Origin: Azonexus hydrophilus | GTDB taxonomy: Bacteria > Pseudomonadota > Gammaproteobacteria > Burkholderiales > Rhodocyclaceae | NCBI RefSeq assembly: GCF_905120355.1 | Contig: NZ_CAJHOB010000005.1 | Span: 121,519 to 185,518, forward strand | Direction: 5' to 3' | DNA: 64,000 nt | Part shown: piece after piece, positions 16,550 to 25,022 of the stretch | Layout: each line of letters begins with the position of its first letter | Position numbering within the stretch: position 1 is the stretch's first letter | The notes under the pieces: generated by a model | What the model was told of the DNA's origin: nothing | What the model saw: the letters and a program-made list of their open reading frames with translations, nothing else | Databases searched by the model: none | Program-made: the position numbers and the translations under genes

Positions 16550-17338
16550 ATGCCCCATCTCGACACGCTTTTGCTGAAAGAACGCCTTGCCTCACTGGCC
16601 GGGCGTTTTGATGTTGATGTGCTGGCCGAATGCGACTCCACCAGCAGCGAACTGCTGCGCCGGGCTACCGCCGGTGCGCCCTCCGGCAGCGTCGTGCTGG
16701 CCGAGCGGCAGTGGGCCGGGCGCGGTCGTCGGGGGCGCAGTTGGGCCGCGCAACCGGCCGACAGCCTGACTTTTTCCCTGCTCTGGCGTCTGCCTGCGGG
16801 CTGCCAGCCCAGTGGCCTGTCCCTGGTGGTCGGCCTGGCCGTGCTGGAAGCCCTGCATTCGCTGGGGGCAGCTGGCCTCGCTCTGAAATGGCCGAACGAT
16901 CTGCTGCTCGTGCGGGAAGACGGTTTTGCCAAACTGGCGGGGGTGCTTATCGAACTTTCCAGTGACCGCCGTGGCATGCTGGCCTGTATCGGCATCGGTT
17001 TGAACCTGCGCCCGCCGGAGGGTGATTTCGCTTTTCCCGTGGCCGGGTTGGCTGAAGCCCTGCCCGCCCTGCCCGCCCGTCACATCCTGCTGGCGGAGAT
17101 GTTGCGCACTCTGGCCGGTCGGCTGGACGCGTTCACCAGCGTCGGCTTTGCGCCGCTGCGTGCGGACTGGATGCGCCATCACGCCTGGCAGGATCGTCCG
17201 GTCAGCCTGCTTGCTGAAGGAGCGATCGAAGAAAGCGGATACTGCCGGGGGGTCGATGCCGATGGCGCCCTGTTGCTGGAAACTGCCACTGGCCTGCGCC
17301 GCATCCTGGCCGGCGATGTCAGTCTGCGTGCGTCATGA
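16550..17338 (+). CDS. birA: Biotin--[acetyl-CoA-carboxylase] ligase without DNA-binding domain
   Basis: This 262-residue enzyme makes biotinyl-AMP and transfers biotin to the carrier protein of acetyl-CoA carboxylase. The catalytic part begins almost at once: ECDSTSSELL, the biotinyl-AMP loop GRGRRGRSWAA, KWPNDLLL and GVLIEL, then GIGLNLR and a short C-terminal SH3-like domain with the ending GVDADGALLLE. The N-terminal winged helix found in E. coli BirA (321 residues) is absent, so it should not act as the repressor of biotin genes. Its stop overlaps the start of coaX by 4 bases (ATGA), giving a birA-coaX operon. Confidence 0.92.
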   Translation: MPHLDTLLLKERLASLAGRFDVDVLAECDSTSSELLRRATAGAPSGSVVLAERQWAGRGRRGRSWAAQPADSLTFSLLWRLPAGCQPSGLSLVVGLAVLEALHSLGAAGLALKWPNDLLLVREDGFAKLAGVLIELSSDRRGMLACIGIGLNLRPPEGDFAFPVAGLAEALPALPARHILLAEMLRTLAGRLDAFTSVGFAPLRADWMRHHAWQDRPVSLLAEGAIEESGYCRGVDADGALLLETATGLRRILAGDVSLRAS

Positions 17339-18063
17339 TGCTCTGTCTCGACTGCGGCAACAGCCGCATTAAATATGGTCTGAGCGCCGCCACGGATGAC
17401 CGCTGGCGTTGCAGCGGCAGTCTCGAGCATGCGGCGCTGGCCAGTCTGCCGGGGCTGTTGGCGCCTTATCCCCCACCGCAGCACATTCTGTGTGCCAATG
17501 TCGCGGGGGAGGCCATCGAGGCGCAGCTACGTGCGGTTCTGCACGGTTTCGCTGCGCAGTGGCACAGTGTGCGTAGCACGGCGCAAGCGGCAGGGGTGCG
17601 TAACGGCTATCAGAACCCAGGGCAGTTGGGCGTGGATCGCTGGTGCGCCTTGCTCGGCGCCCGCAGTCTGCAGGCGGGCAATCTGCTGGTGGTCATGGCG
17701 GGCACCGCCACCACCATCGATGTGCTCGATGCAGAAGGGAATTTTCGCGGGGGACTCATCCTGCCTGGTCAGTCCCTGATGCGCCAGGCGCTGGCCCGCG
17801 ATACCGCTGCTCTGCCGCTGGCCGAGGGGGCTTGCGAGCGCTGGCCACAAACCACGGCCGATGCCATCCATACCGGCACCCTCTTCGCGCAACTCGGTGC
17901 CATCGAGCGCGTCTGGGCAGCCTGGCCGGACAGCATCTGCCTGCTGTCGGGTGGCGCCAGCCCGCTGCTTGCGCCACACCTTACGTGCCCGACGCGCCAG
18001 ATCGCTGACTTACCCCTGCTCGGCCTGCGTCAACTGGCACGGCAGGAATTGAACATTAGCTGA
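17335..18063 (+). CDS. coaX: Type III pantothenate kinase
   Basis: CoaX phosphorylates pantothenate in the first step of coenzyme A synthesis. The 242-residue product has the ASKHA-fold phosphate-1 motif LDCGNSRIKYGL, the pantothenate/dimer motif PGQLGVDRWCAL, the phosphate-2 motif MAGTATTIDVLD and GGLILPGQSLMRQAL. The length is typical (240-260). Its ATG overlaps the birA stop, and the next gene starts 5 bases after its stop, so birA, coaX and the two c-di-GMP-type genes may be transcribed together. CoaD, a later enzyme of the same pathway, is encoded at 38.1 kb. Confidence 0.93.
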   Translation: MMLCLDCGNSRIKYGLSAATDDRWRCSGSLEHAALASLPGLLAPYPPPQHILCANVAGEAIEAQLRAVLHGFAAQWHSVRSTAQAAGVRNGYQNPGQLGVDRWCALLGARSLQAGNLLVVMAGTATTIDVLDAEGNFRGGLILPGQSLMRQALARDTAALPLAEGACERWPQTTADAIHTGTLFAQLGAIERVWAAWPDSICLLSGGASPLLAPHLTCPTRQIADLPLLGLRQLARQELNIS

Positions 18064-18068
18064 GAACC

Positions 18069-19370
18069 ATGGAAATCGTCCCCGTCGCCGAACTGAAGAT
18101 CGGCATGTTCATCGTCGAACCCGATTGCCCGTGGACCGAATTCAATTTCGCGTTACAGGGCTTCGTCATCAGCACTCCGGAACAGATCGATACCTTCGCC
18201 AGTAAGTGCCGTTTTGTGCAGATTGACCGCAGCCGCTCAATTCTCGATCAGTATGCCGCTTCCCAGCGCGTCAATCCGGCGCACCAGTTGCGGGCGGCAA
18301 CGCTGGCCGCAGAAGCGCCCCAACTGGCCCGTCGCGGTCCACCGGGGCGACCGTTGCAGGCCACGGCACCGGCTGAGCAGCGGCGGCGACTACTCAATTT
18401 TCTGCAGCGGCAGCAGGACGATCACGAAGCGATCGCCCTGGGCCGCGAGATCGTGCACATCGAACCGCGTTACGAAGCTTTGCAGCACGCCCTGCAGCAG
18501 ACCTTCCAGCGTGCCAAGGCGGAACAGGGCTGTGATCTGGGGCAATTGCGCGAAGGGGTGGGCGATCTGGCCGGCAGCCTGCGGCGCAATCCCGATGCGC
18601 TGATGTGGCTGTTGCGGCTGAAGACGGTCGACGATTACAGTTTCGATCACGCCATGGAAGTCGCCGTGCATGCCCTGCTGCTGGGCAATCACCTGGGCTG
18701 GCGTGGCACGCCCCTGCTCGAACTGGGGGTTGCCGCGCTGTTGCAGGATGTGGGCAAGACGCAGATTCCCGCCGCCATCCTGAACAAACGGGAGGCGCTT
18801 ACTGCCGAGGAGGTACTGCAGATTCGGGCACATGTCGCGGCATCGCTGGAATTGCTGTTGCGCCAGGCTGATTTTCCAACCGACATACTGCAGGCCATTG
18901 CCCGGCATCACGAGCGCTGGGATGGCAGCGGTTATCCCCGTGGCCTGCGTTTCGAGGAGATCGGCCTGAATGCCGAAATTCTGGGGCTGGCCGATTCCTT
19001 CTGCGCCATGCTGAGCGACCGCCCCTACCGCCTGGCGACCGGACATCAGCAGGCGCTGGAAATCCTGTTTGGCCTGCGCGGCAAGAAATTCAACCCGGTG
19101 CTGATGGAACAGTTTGCCCAGTGTGTCGGGCTCTATCCCGTCGGCACTCTGGTCGAGTTGAGCAATGGCGAGGTGGGCGTCGTACTGCTGCAGAACCGGG
19201 TACAGCGTGCTCGCCCGCGTGTTCTGATTCTTCTCGACGCTGACAAGACGGTGTTGCGCAGCTATCGGTTGCGTGACCTGCGCGCAGTGGAGTGTGATCA
19301 TCTGCGTATTCAAAAAGCCTTGCCGCGCGGCGCTTACGACTTGTCACAACATGACTACTTTCTCGCCTGA
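18069..19370 (+). CDS. HD-GYP domain protein with N-terminal DUF3391; HD His replaced by Gln
   Basis: The 433-residue protein begins with a DUF3391 domain (VAELKIGMFIVEPDCPW to about residue 130), then a helical linker and an HD-GYP domain (about 190-375). HD-GYP enzymes degrade cyclic di-GMP to GMP using a two- or three-metal centre. Visible motifs are FDHAMEVA, AALLQDVGK, IRAHVAAS, ARHHERWDGSGYPRG and GLADSFCAMLSDRPYR. The metal-binding dyad His-Asp is Gln-Asp here, so activity may be altered or lost; HHE and GYP are intact. A small C-terminal domain follows. The next gene (EAL protein) starts 20 bases before this stop, so the two are coupled. Confidence 0.88.
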   Translation: MEIVPVAELKIGMFIVEPDCPWTEFNFALQGFVISTPEQIDTFASKCRFVQIDRSRSILDQYAASQRVNPAHQLRAATLAAEAPQLARRGPPGRPLQATAPAEQRRRLLNFLQRQQDDHEAIALGREIVHIEPRYEALQHALQQTFQRAKAEQGCDLGQLREGVGDLAGSLRRNPDALMWLLRLKTVDDYSFDHAMEVAVHALLLGNHLGWRGTPLLELGVAALLQDVGKTQIPAAILNKREALTAEEVLQIRAHVAASLELLLRQADFPTDILQAIARHHERWDGSGYPRGLRFEEIGLNAEILGLADSFCAMLSDRPYRLATGHQQALEILFGLRGKKFNPVLMEQFAQCVGLYPVGTLVELSNGEVGVVLLQNRVQRARPRVLILLDADKTVLRSYRLRDLRAVECDHLRIQKALPRGAYDLSQHDYFLA

Positions 19371-21066
19371 TCCGCCGTCGCCACAAGACCATCAGGTGAG
19401 CGAGCTCGATCTGGCCGCCTTTGCCCTGAGCGAGGATGATCTCAGTTCCCTGCGTGGCCTGAGTGGAATCTGGCGCGGAGCGCTGGCGCCGCACCTGGCG
19501 GCAGCCGAGGGCGATCTGGCTTTGCTGGAATTCCTCGTGATCGCCGAGTGGCTGCCCTTGGCGCTGGCCGATGCCGGCTGGCAGCGAGAATGGGTGGCAG
19601 GTTGGCAGACATTGACCAGTCGCGGCTACGCGCAGGCTGATATCTTCCGCCTGTTCTTCACCGTGGTGGCGCAGTGCGAAAACGAACTATTGGGTGACAG
19701 CGGCAGTGTCAGCCGCGTCATCATCAATCTGTTTACCTGTCTGCGCCGGGCTGTTCTGGCGGCGATCATCAGTGTCATCGATCTGAGCAGCATGGCGCGC
19801 GGCGAGAGCGAGGACGCATTACCCGGCGAGCTGATTGCCCTGCGCAATGTACGCGAACGTCTGCTCGCCGGCGAACTGTTCGGCCTGCTGTCGATCAGCG
19901 CCAGCAATCGCGAAGCGTTTACCAGCCTGCCCGCTGCCGATCTGCAGCAGATTCCCTACCTGCTGGCCGAGCACATTGCGGCTTGTCTGCGTCCGGAAGA
20001 CCAGATTTTCAGCGGCCGCGACAATGAGTGGCTGGTGTTGCTGAATGGGCTGCAGACGCCGGCGCAGGTGATGCTTGCCGCGACCCAAATCAGCCGCAGT
20101 TTCGAGCCCCCCCTGCTGCTGCTCAGTGGCCGGCGGGTGCCCATGCATACGGCGATCGGCTGTGTGGCCCTGCCGGAACATGCAGAGGATGCGGAAAATG
20201 CGCTCAAGGCTGCCCGCCTGGCACGCTGGCAGGCGCGCCGGGAAAGGCAGGCCTGCGCCTGGTACGAGCCGCATCTGGGCGAACGCTGGCAGCAGCGCGA
20301 ACAATTGCTCGTGCCGCTGCAGGAAGCGCTGACTCAGGACAGGCTGACGCTGTATCTGCAACCGCAGGTCGATCTGACCGACGGCCGTTGCATCGACGCC
20401 GAACTGCTCCTGCGCTGGCAGCACGACGGCCAGTTCGTGCCGCCCGCGAAAAGCATCGAATTGATCGAGAGCAATGGCTGGCGCACGCAATACACCGACT
20501 GGCTGGTACGTACTGCCCTGCGGACCTTGAGTGAACTGGATGCTGCCGGCATTGGTATCGGCCTGTCATTCAATCTGACCGCTGCCGACATGCTCGATGC
20601 CGATCTGCCCGAGCTGCTGGCGCAGTGTCTCACCACCTGGCGCCTGCCGGGCAGCCGTCTGACTCTGGAACTGACGGAATCGGCCCTGCTGCATAACCGC
20701 ACGCTTGCGCTGGCCAACATGGAACGTTTGCGCGCCTTGGGTTGCCGGCTGGCACTTGATGATTTCGGTACCGGCTATTCCTCGCTCAGTTACCTGGTCA
20801 CCTTGCCGGTGCAGGAAATCAAGATTGACCGCTCTTTCGTCATCGCCATGGAACAAAGCGCCGATGCGCGCCGGGTGGTGCGCACCATCGTCGATCTGGC
20901 CAGCGACCTGGGGATGCTGCCGATTGCCGAAGGCGTCGAGAACGATGCTGCCCACGCTGCCGTCAGCGCACTCGGCTGCCAGGTCGGCCAGGGCTACCTG
21001 TATGGCAAGCCGATGCCGCTGGCACAGTTCATCGCCTGGTACCGGGAGCGCTACGGCAACGGCTGA
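19351..21066 (+). CDS. EAL-domain cyclic di-GMP phosphodiesterase with degenerate GGDEF
   Basis: From the ATG at 19351 (overlapping the HD-GYP gene by 20 bases) the product has 571 residues. Residues about 20-150 are all-helical; LSEDDLSSLRGLSGIWRG recalls the start of globin-like sensor domains, which is inference only. A GGDEF-like domain follows, with RDNEWLVLL in place of GGDEF, so it should not make c-di-GMP. The EAL domain (about 320-565) has AELLLRW for EAxLR, FNLTAADM, LELTESAL, ALDDFGTGYSS, IKIDRSFV, IAEGVEN and QGYLYGKPM, so most metal and catalytic residues are kept, and phosphodiesterase activity is likely. It converges on the dehydrogenase gene 13 bases away. Confidence 0.9.
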   Translation: MTTFSPDPPSPQDHQVSELDLAAFALSEDDLSSLRGLSGIWRGALAPHLAAAEGDLALLEFLVIAEWLPLALADAGWQREWVAGWQTLTSRGYAQADIFRLFFTVVAQCENELLGDSGSVSRVIINLFTCLRRAVLAAIISVIDLSSMARGESEDALPGELIALRNVRERLLAGELFGLLSISASNREAFTSLPAADLQQIPYLLAEHIAACLRPEDQIFSGRDNEWLVLLNGLQTPAQVMLAATQISRSFEPPLLLLSGRRVPMHTAIGCVALPEHAEDAENALKAARLARWQARRERQACAWYEPHLGERWQQREQLLVPLQEALTQDRLTLYLQPQVDLTDGRCIDAELLLRWQHDGQFVPPAKSIELIESNGWRTQYTDWLVRTALRTLSELDAAGIGIGLSFNLTAADMLDADLPELLAQCLTTWRLPGSRLTLELTESALLHNRTLALANMERLRALGCRLALDDFGTGYSSLSYLVTLPVQEIKIDRSFVIAMEQSADARRVVRTIVDLASDLGMLPIAEGVENDAAHAAVSALGCQVGQGYLYGKPMPLAQFIAWYRERYGNG

Positions 21067-21079
21067 GCGGCATCCTGCA

Positions 21080-22534
21080 TCAGTTGATGGCCAGGCACAG
21101 GTACTTCACTTCCAGATATTCCTCGATGCCGTATTTCGCACCTTCCCGGCCCAGGCCGGATTGCTTGACGCCGCCAAACGGTGCCACTTCGTTGGAAATC
21201 AGCCCGGTATTGACACCGACCATGCCGTATTCCAGTGCCTCACCCATCCGCCAGGCGCGGCCGAGATCGCGTGTGTATACGTAGGCGGCCAGTCCGAATT
21301 CGGTTGCGTTGGCGAGCGCGATAGCCTCTGCTTCGCCGGAAAAGCGGAACAAGGGCGCCAGCGGGCCGAAGCTTTCCTCGCGGGCGACGCGCATGGCAGG
21401 TGTGACCTCGGTCAGGACGGTAGGCTGATAGAAATTGCCGCCGCGCGCATGGCGTGCACCGCCACAGCGTACCTGCGCCCCCTGTGCCAGGGCGTCCGCC
21501 ACATGCGCTTCGACCTTGGCCAGCCCCGACGCATTGATCAGCGGCCCCTGCTGCACGCCGGCCTCATCGCCTGCGCCCACCTGCAGGTCCTGGACGCGGG
21601 CGGCGAGTTTTTCGGCAAACGTCTCGTAGATACTGTCCTCCACCAGAAAGCGGTTGGCGCAGACGCAGGTTTGCCCGGTGTTGCGGTATTTCGCCGCCAA
21701 AGCGCCTTCCACCGCAGCGTCGACATCGGCATCGGCGAAAACGATGAAGGGCGCGTTGCCGCCCAACTCCAGTGACAGCTTCTTGATGCTCGGTGCGCAT
21801 TGCGCCATCAACTGTCGGCCGACGGCGGTCGAACCGGTAAACGACAGCTTGCGTACGGTGGGATTGGCGCAGAGTTCGCCGCCAATGGCCTGCGGGTCGC
21901 CGCTCACGACATTGAATACGCCTGCCGGCAAGCCCGCGGCCTCAGCCAGCGCGGCTAGGGCCAGCGCCGTCAGCGGCGTCGCTTCGGCGGGTTTTACCAC
22001 CACCGTACAGCCAGCGGCCAGCGCCGGCGCTACCTTGCGGGTAATCATGGCCAGCGGGAAATTCCACGGTGTGATGGCGGCACAGACGCCGACTGCCTGC
22101 TTGATCGTCAGCAGCCGCGTGTGCGCTTGCGGGCTGGGAATGGTCTCACCGTAGGTGCGCTTGCCTTCTTCGGCAAACCATTCGACGAAAGAGGCGCCGT
22201 AGGCCACCTCTCCCCGCGCCTCGGCCAACGGCTTGCCACATTCGGCAGTGATCAGGCGGGCGAGATCTTCGGCGTTGTCGTTGATGGCGCGGAACCAGGC
22301 GTGCAAGACCTGTGCCCGGGTCTTGGCCGGGCGTGCCCGCCATTCGGCCAGCGCTGTTTCGGCGGCGGCAATGGCACGGCGGGTTTCCGCTGCCCCACAG
22401 CGCGGCACCTCGGCCAGCAGGGCGCCGTTGGCCGGGTTGTGCACGGCCAGTAGGGCGCCGTTGTCTGCGGCAATCCACTGGCCGTCCACATAGTTGAAGG
22501 TACGCAGTAAAGCCGGGTTTTGCAAGTTAACCAT
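21080..22534 (-). CDS. gabD: NAD(P)-dependent succinate-semialdehyde dehydrogenase
   Basis: The 484-residue enzyme oxidises succinate semialdehyde to succinate. It has the aldehyde dehydrogenase core: ITPWNFPLAMITRK, the cofactor site FTGSTAVGRQLMAQCA, catalytic Glu in LELGGNAPFIVF, catalytic Cys in NTGQTCVCANRF, and ESFGPLAPLFRF. The length and the N-terminal phrase CGKPLAEARGEV fit GabD. CAGGAT lies about 8 bases before the ATG. It stands alone, divergent from the NlpC/P60 gene. Linked substrates could come from 4-aminobutyrate or 4-hydroxybutyrate, the latter echoing the CoA-transferase at 14.2 kb, but the genes are not adjacent. Confidence 0.9.
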   Translation of the reverse strand: MVNLQNPALLRTFNYVDGQWIAADNGALLAVHNPANGALLAEVPRCGAAETRRAIAAAETALAEWRARPAKTRAQVLHAWFRAINDNAEDLARLITAECGKPLAEARGEVAYGASFVEWFAEEGKRTYGETIPSPQAHTRLLTIKQAVGVCAAITPWNFPLAMITRKVAPALAAGCTVVVKPAEATPLTALALAALAEAAGLPAGVFNVVSGDPQAIGGELCANPTVRKLSFTGSTAVGRQLMAQCAPSIKKLSLELGGNAPFIVFADADVDAAVEGALAAKYRNTGQTCVCANRFLVEDSIYETFAEKLAARVQDLQVGAGDEAGVQQGPLINASGLAKVEAHVADALAQGAQVRCGGARHARGGNFYQPTVLTEVTPAMRVAREESFGPLAPLFRFSGEAEAIALANATEFGLAAYVYTRDLGRAWRMGEALEYGMVGVNTGLISNEVAPFGGVKQSGLGREGAKYGIEEYLEVKYLCLAIN

Positions 22535-22591
22535 TTTGAAAAATCCTGAAAAAACGTTACGTTATGCGGATTTCAAGAAACCGGATTGCCT

Positions 22592-23104
22592 ATGCGCTGC
22601 CGCTTGTCCCTGTCTTCCCTCTTGTCCGCCCTGGGTGTCGCGTTCGTGCTTGCTGCCTGCGGCAGCCCGGCACCGCGTCCGCCCGGAGAGGGGGAAACTA
22701 TAGCGCAGAGCCGCCGTCCCGCCAGCCCGGCCGGGGCCGATGTCGCGCTTTATGCTTTGACGTTGATCGATACCGGTTATCGCTTTGGCGGCAAAAATCC
22801 GCAAGCGGGTCTCGATTGCAGCGGCATGGTCAGCTACGTTTTCGGCCAGGCCGCCGGCCTGAAAGTCAGCGGCAGTGCCGCCGACATCGCCCGCCAGGGC
22901 CGTCCGGTCGGCCGCCACGAGTTGCGTGCCGGTGATCTGGTGTTCTTCAATACCCTGAACCGCCCTTTCTCGCACGTGGGGATCTACATCGGTGACAACC
23001 GCTTCATCCACGCGCCGTCGAGCAATGGTGCCGTGCGTGTCGAACAGATGAGCAACCGCTATTTTGCCCAGCGCTACGAGGCGGCACGCAGCTTGCTTGA
23101 TTGA
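22592..23104 (+). CDS. NlpC/P60 (C40) peptidoglycan endopeptidase, lipoprotein
   Basis: The 170-residue protein has a lipoprotein signal ending in the lipobox LAAC (residues about 18-22), a short linker, and an NlpC/P60 domain. The catalytic triad is visible: Cys in GLDCSGMVSY, His in SHVGIYIGDN and His in RFIHAPSSNG. Such enzymes cut peptide bonds in the murein stem (for example Spr/MepS types). The ATG at 22592 is chosen over an upstream TTG. It is divergent from gabD with 57 bases between starts; the bases after its stop begin a patch of different composition. Confidence 0.9.
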   Translation: MRCRLSLSSLLSALGVAFVLAACGSPAPRPPGEGETIAQSRRPASPAGADVALYALTLIDTGYRFGGKNPQAGLDCSGMVSYVFGQAAGLKVSGSAADIARQGRPVGRHELRAGDLVFFNTLNRPFSHVGIYIGDNRFIHAPSSNGAVRVEQMSNRYFAQRYEAARSLLD

Positions 23105-23331
23105 ATCAATGCACGGGCTCTTTACTACAAACTCCTTTGCATCGTTGGTAAAACTACCGAATGGTTTGGTATCTCATTGATATCTGATGGTCGCCATGCG
23201 ATTTCGTGATGGCGATGCTCAAGCCTGTTACTAACCGTCTCTAGGTGGCTTGCTGGCCTTGCCCGAAAAATGCTTTCATGTGCTCGCATGCAAAGTGTCT
23301 TCGTTATAAACCTACAGAGGTAGAGCGCACT

Positions 23332-23814
23332 ATGTCCCACCTTGAATCACTCATCGTTGAATACCTCGACTGGCAGGGCTATTTGGTGCGTCGAAATACC
23401 AAGGTTGGTCGGCTAAAACATGGTGGCTGGGAGATGGAGCTTGATGTCATCGGCTACAACCCGCACACCAGTGATCTTGTCCATTACGAGCCGTCGGTTG
23501 ATGCTCATACATGGGATACGCGCGAGACCAGATATGCCAAAAAATTCGAGGCGGCACGCAAACTCATTTTTGCTGAGGTTTTTTCATGGCTGCCGCCAGA
23601 AACTCAGCTGCGTCAAATCGCGGTATTTCCCTCGCACCCCAAAGGCCGGGACACCATTGCTGGCGGTCAAATCATGTCTATCGATGAGTTTGTCGCCGAG
23701 GTGCGTTCAAAAATCGTCGAGTGCGGTATTGCGTGCCGCAGTGCTATATCCGAAAACTATCCGCTTTTACGCGTATTGCAGCTGTCCCACTGTGGGTATA
23801 ACCGTGTTCTCTAA
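23332..23814 (+). CDS. Unknown protein, possibly PD-(D/E)XK nuclease-like
   Basis: The 160-residue product is unlike its neighbours in base composition: the patch from 23.1 to 23.8 kb is visibly richer in A+T. The protein starts SHLESLIVEYLDWQGYLV, a helix plus GY turn seen at the start of many restriction-endonuclease-like folds, then GGWEMELDVIG with an acidic strand and LVHYEPSVDA with a following Glu but no Lys two residues on, then KKFEAARKL. That order (helix-Glu, Asp strand, Glu strand, basic helix) suggests a divergent nuclease-like fold. This is inference; I do not recognise a named family. AGAGG is about 12 bases before the ATG, a weak site. No methylase is next to it. Confidence 0.55.
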   Translation: MSHLESLIVEYLDWQGYLVRRNTKVGRLKHGGWEMELDVIGYNPHTSDLVHYEPSVDAHTWDTRETRYAKKFEAARKLIFAEVFSWLPPETQLRQIAVFPSHPKGRDTIAGGQIMSIDEFVAEVRSKIVECGIACRSAISENYPLLRVLQLSHCGYNRVL

Positions 23815-23829
23815 CAGGTGTTGCCTCAT

Positions 23830-23879
23830 AGGGAGCGCCCTCTTGATGTGGCGCATTGCCATGCCGGCCTGCGCTCCCT
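23830..23879. repeat. Inverted repeat between the unknown gene and the efflux operon
   Basis: AGGGAGCGC (23830-23838) and GCGCTCCCT (23871-23879) are perfect 9-bp complements with a 32-base spacer. The repeat lies 35 bases before the efflux adaptor start. It might end the upstream transcript or bind a regulator of the pump; no T-run and no regulator gene is visible. Confidence 0.45.
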
Positions 23880-23913
23880 CATAATCCGGCGCTTATTTGA
23901 GCTGGGGCGCTGC

Positions 23914-25011
23914 ATGTTTGCTGATGGCCGTTCTTCAATCTTTTCCTGTCTTGCCGGCGCTCTGCTTGCGCTCTTGCTGACGGCCTGCCAGCCGGCGCCG
24001 GAGACGATGAGTGCTCCACGCAGCGTGCTGGTACAGGCTGCCGTGCTGGCACCCGTGGGAGGGGGTGTGCTGACGGGTGAAGTTCGGGCCCGGCATGAAG
24101 TTGATCTGGCCTTCCGGGTGGGGGGGAAGATCCTGCTGCGGCAGGTGGATAGCGGCCAGGAAATCCGCCCCGGTCAGTTATTGGCTGAACTCGACCCGGC
24201 CGATCTGCGTCTGGCCGCCAGTGCCGCAGCGGCACAGCTGGCGGCGGCGGAAAGCGATCTGGCGACAGCCAGTGCGGAGCGCCAGCGTTACGCCGAGTTG
24301 CTGGCGAAGAAGTTTGTCAGCCAGGCCGCCTTCGACAGCCGCGACAATGCCTTCAACGCGGCCCGTGCGCGTCTGGAACAGGCACGTTCACAAAGCCAGC
24401 TGAGTGCCAATCAGGCGGCCTATGGCGCTTTGGTGAGCAGTTTCCCCGCCGTGGTCAGCGCTGTGCTGGCCGATGCCGGCCAGGTGGTGGCGGCGGGGCA
24501 GCCGGTGTTGCGGGTGGCACGTCCGGAAGAGAAGGAAGTACTGGTGGCGGTGCCGGAGAGCCGGCTGGCCGAGGTGCGCGCCGCGCCCTACTTCAATGTG
24601 CAGCTCTGGGTGGCACCGCAGGAGCAGATGCGCGGCGAGTTGCGCGAACTAGCGAGTGTCGCCGATCCGCAGACCCGTACCTACGCGGCCCGCATCCGCT
24701 TGCTGGCGCCGCCGCCGAGCGTCAGCCTGGGCATGACGGCGCGTGTCACGCCAGCGAATGAGGCTAGTGCCGGCGTGCTGGTGCCGCTGGCGGCAGTGGG
24801 GGACCGTGGTGAAGGTAGTTTTGTCTGGGTGGAGAAAGACGGCAAGTTGAGCGCCCGGCCGGTGAAGGTGACGGCCTTCCGCGCCGATGGCGCCCTGCTC
24901 GGTGCGGGCCTGGCGGCAGGAGAAAATGTGGTGATTGCCGGCATCAATCTGCTCAGCGAGGGGTTGGCGGTGAGCGCGCGTCCGGCCCCGCCGCCGGCAG
25001 CGCAACGCTGA
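23914..25011 (+). CDS. RND efflux periplasmic adaptor (membrane fusion protein), lipoprotein
   Basis: The 365-residue product has a lipoprotein signal with lipobox LLTAC near residue 25. Then come the adaptor parts: a barrel-sandwich half FRVGGKILLRQVDSGQEI, a hairpin helix pair of Ala/Glu/Gln-rich sequence (about 85-150), the second half of the lipoyl-like domain (ADAGQVVAAGQPVLRVA), and the beta-barrel and membrane-proximal domains. It links the inner-membrane RND pump to an outer-membrane channel. The start at MFADGRSS is chosen because it directly precedes the signal peptide. It is followed by the pump gene after 11 bases; no outer-membrane channel gene or regulator is adjacent. Confidence 0.9.
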   Translation: MFADGRSSIFSCLAGALLALLLTACQPAPETMSAPRSVLVQAAVLAPVGGGVLTGEVRARHEVDLAFRVGGKILLRQVDSGQEIRPGQLLAELDPADLRLAASAAAAQLAAAESDLATASAERQRYAELLAKKFVSQAAFDSRDNAFNAARARLEQARSQSQLSANQAAYGALVSSFPAVVSAVLADAGQVVAAGQPVLRVARPEEKEVLVAVPESRLAEVRAAPYFNVQLWVAPQEQMRGELRELASVADPQTRTYAARIRLLAPPPSVSLGMTARVTPANEASAGVLVPLAAVGDRGEGSFVWVEKDGKLSARPVKVTAFRADGALLGAGLAAGENVVIAGINLLSEGLAVSARPAPPPAAQR

Positions 25012-25022
25012 GCCGGTATCCC

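Noticed and set aside
23077..23560. The 14-base repeat at 23077 and 23547 as a target-site duplication.
   Set aside because: Both copies encode the same short peptide (EAAR) inside genes and do not flank the whole patch, so coincidence is likely; it is mentioned only as context.
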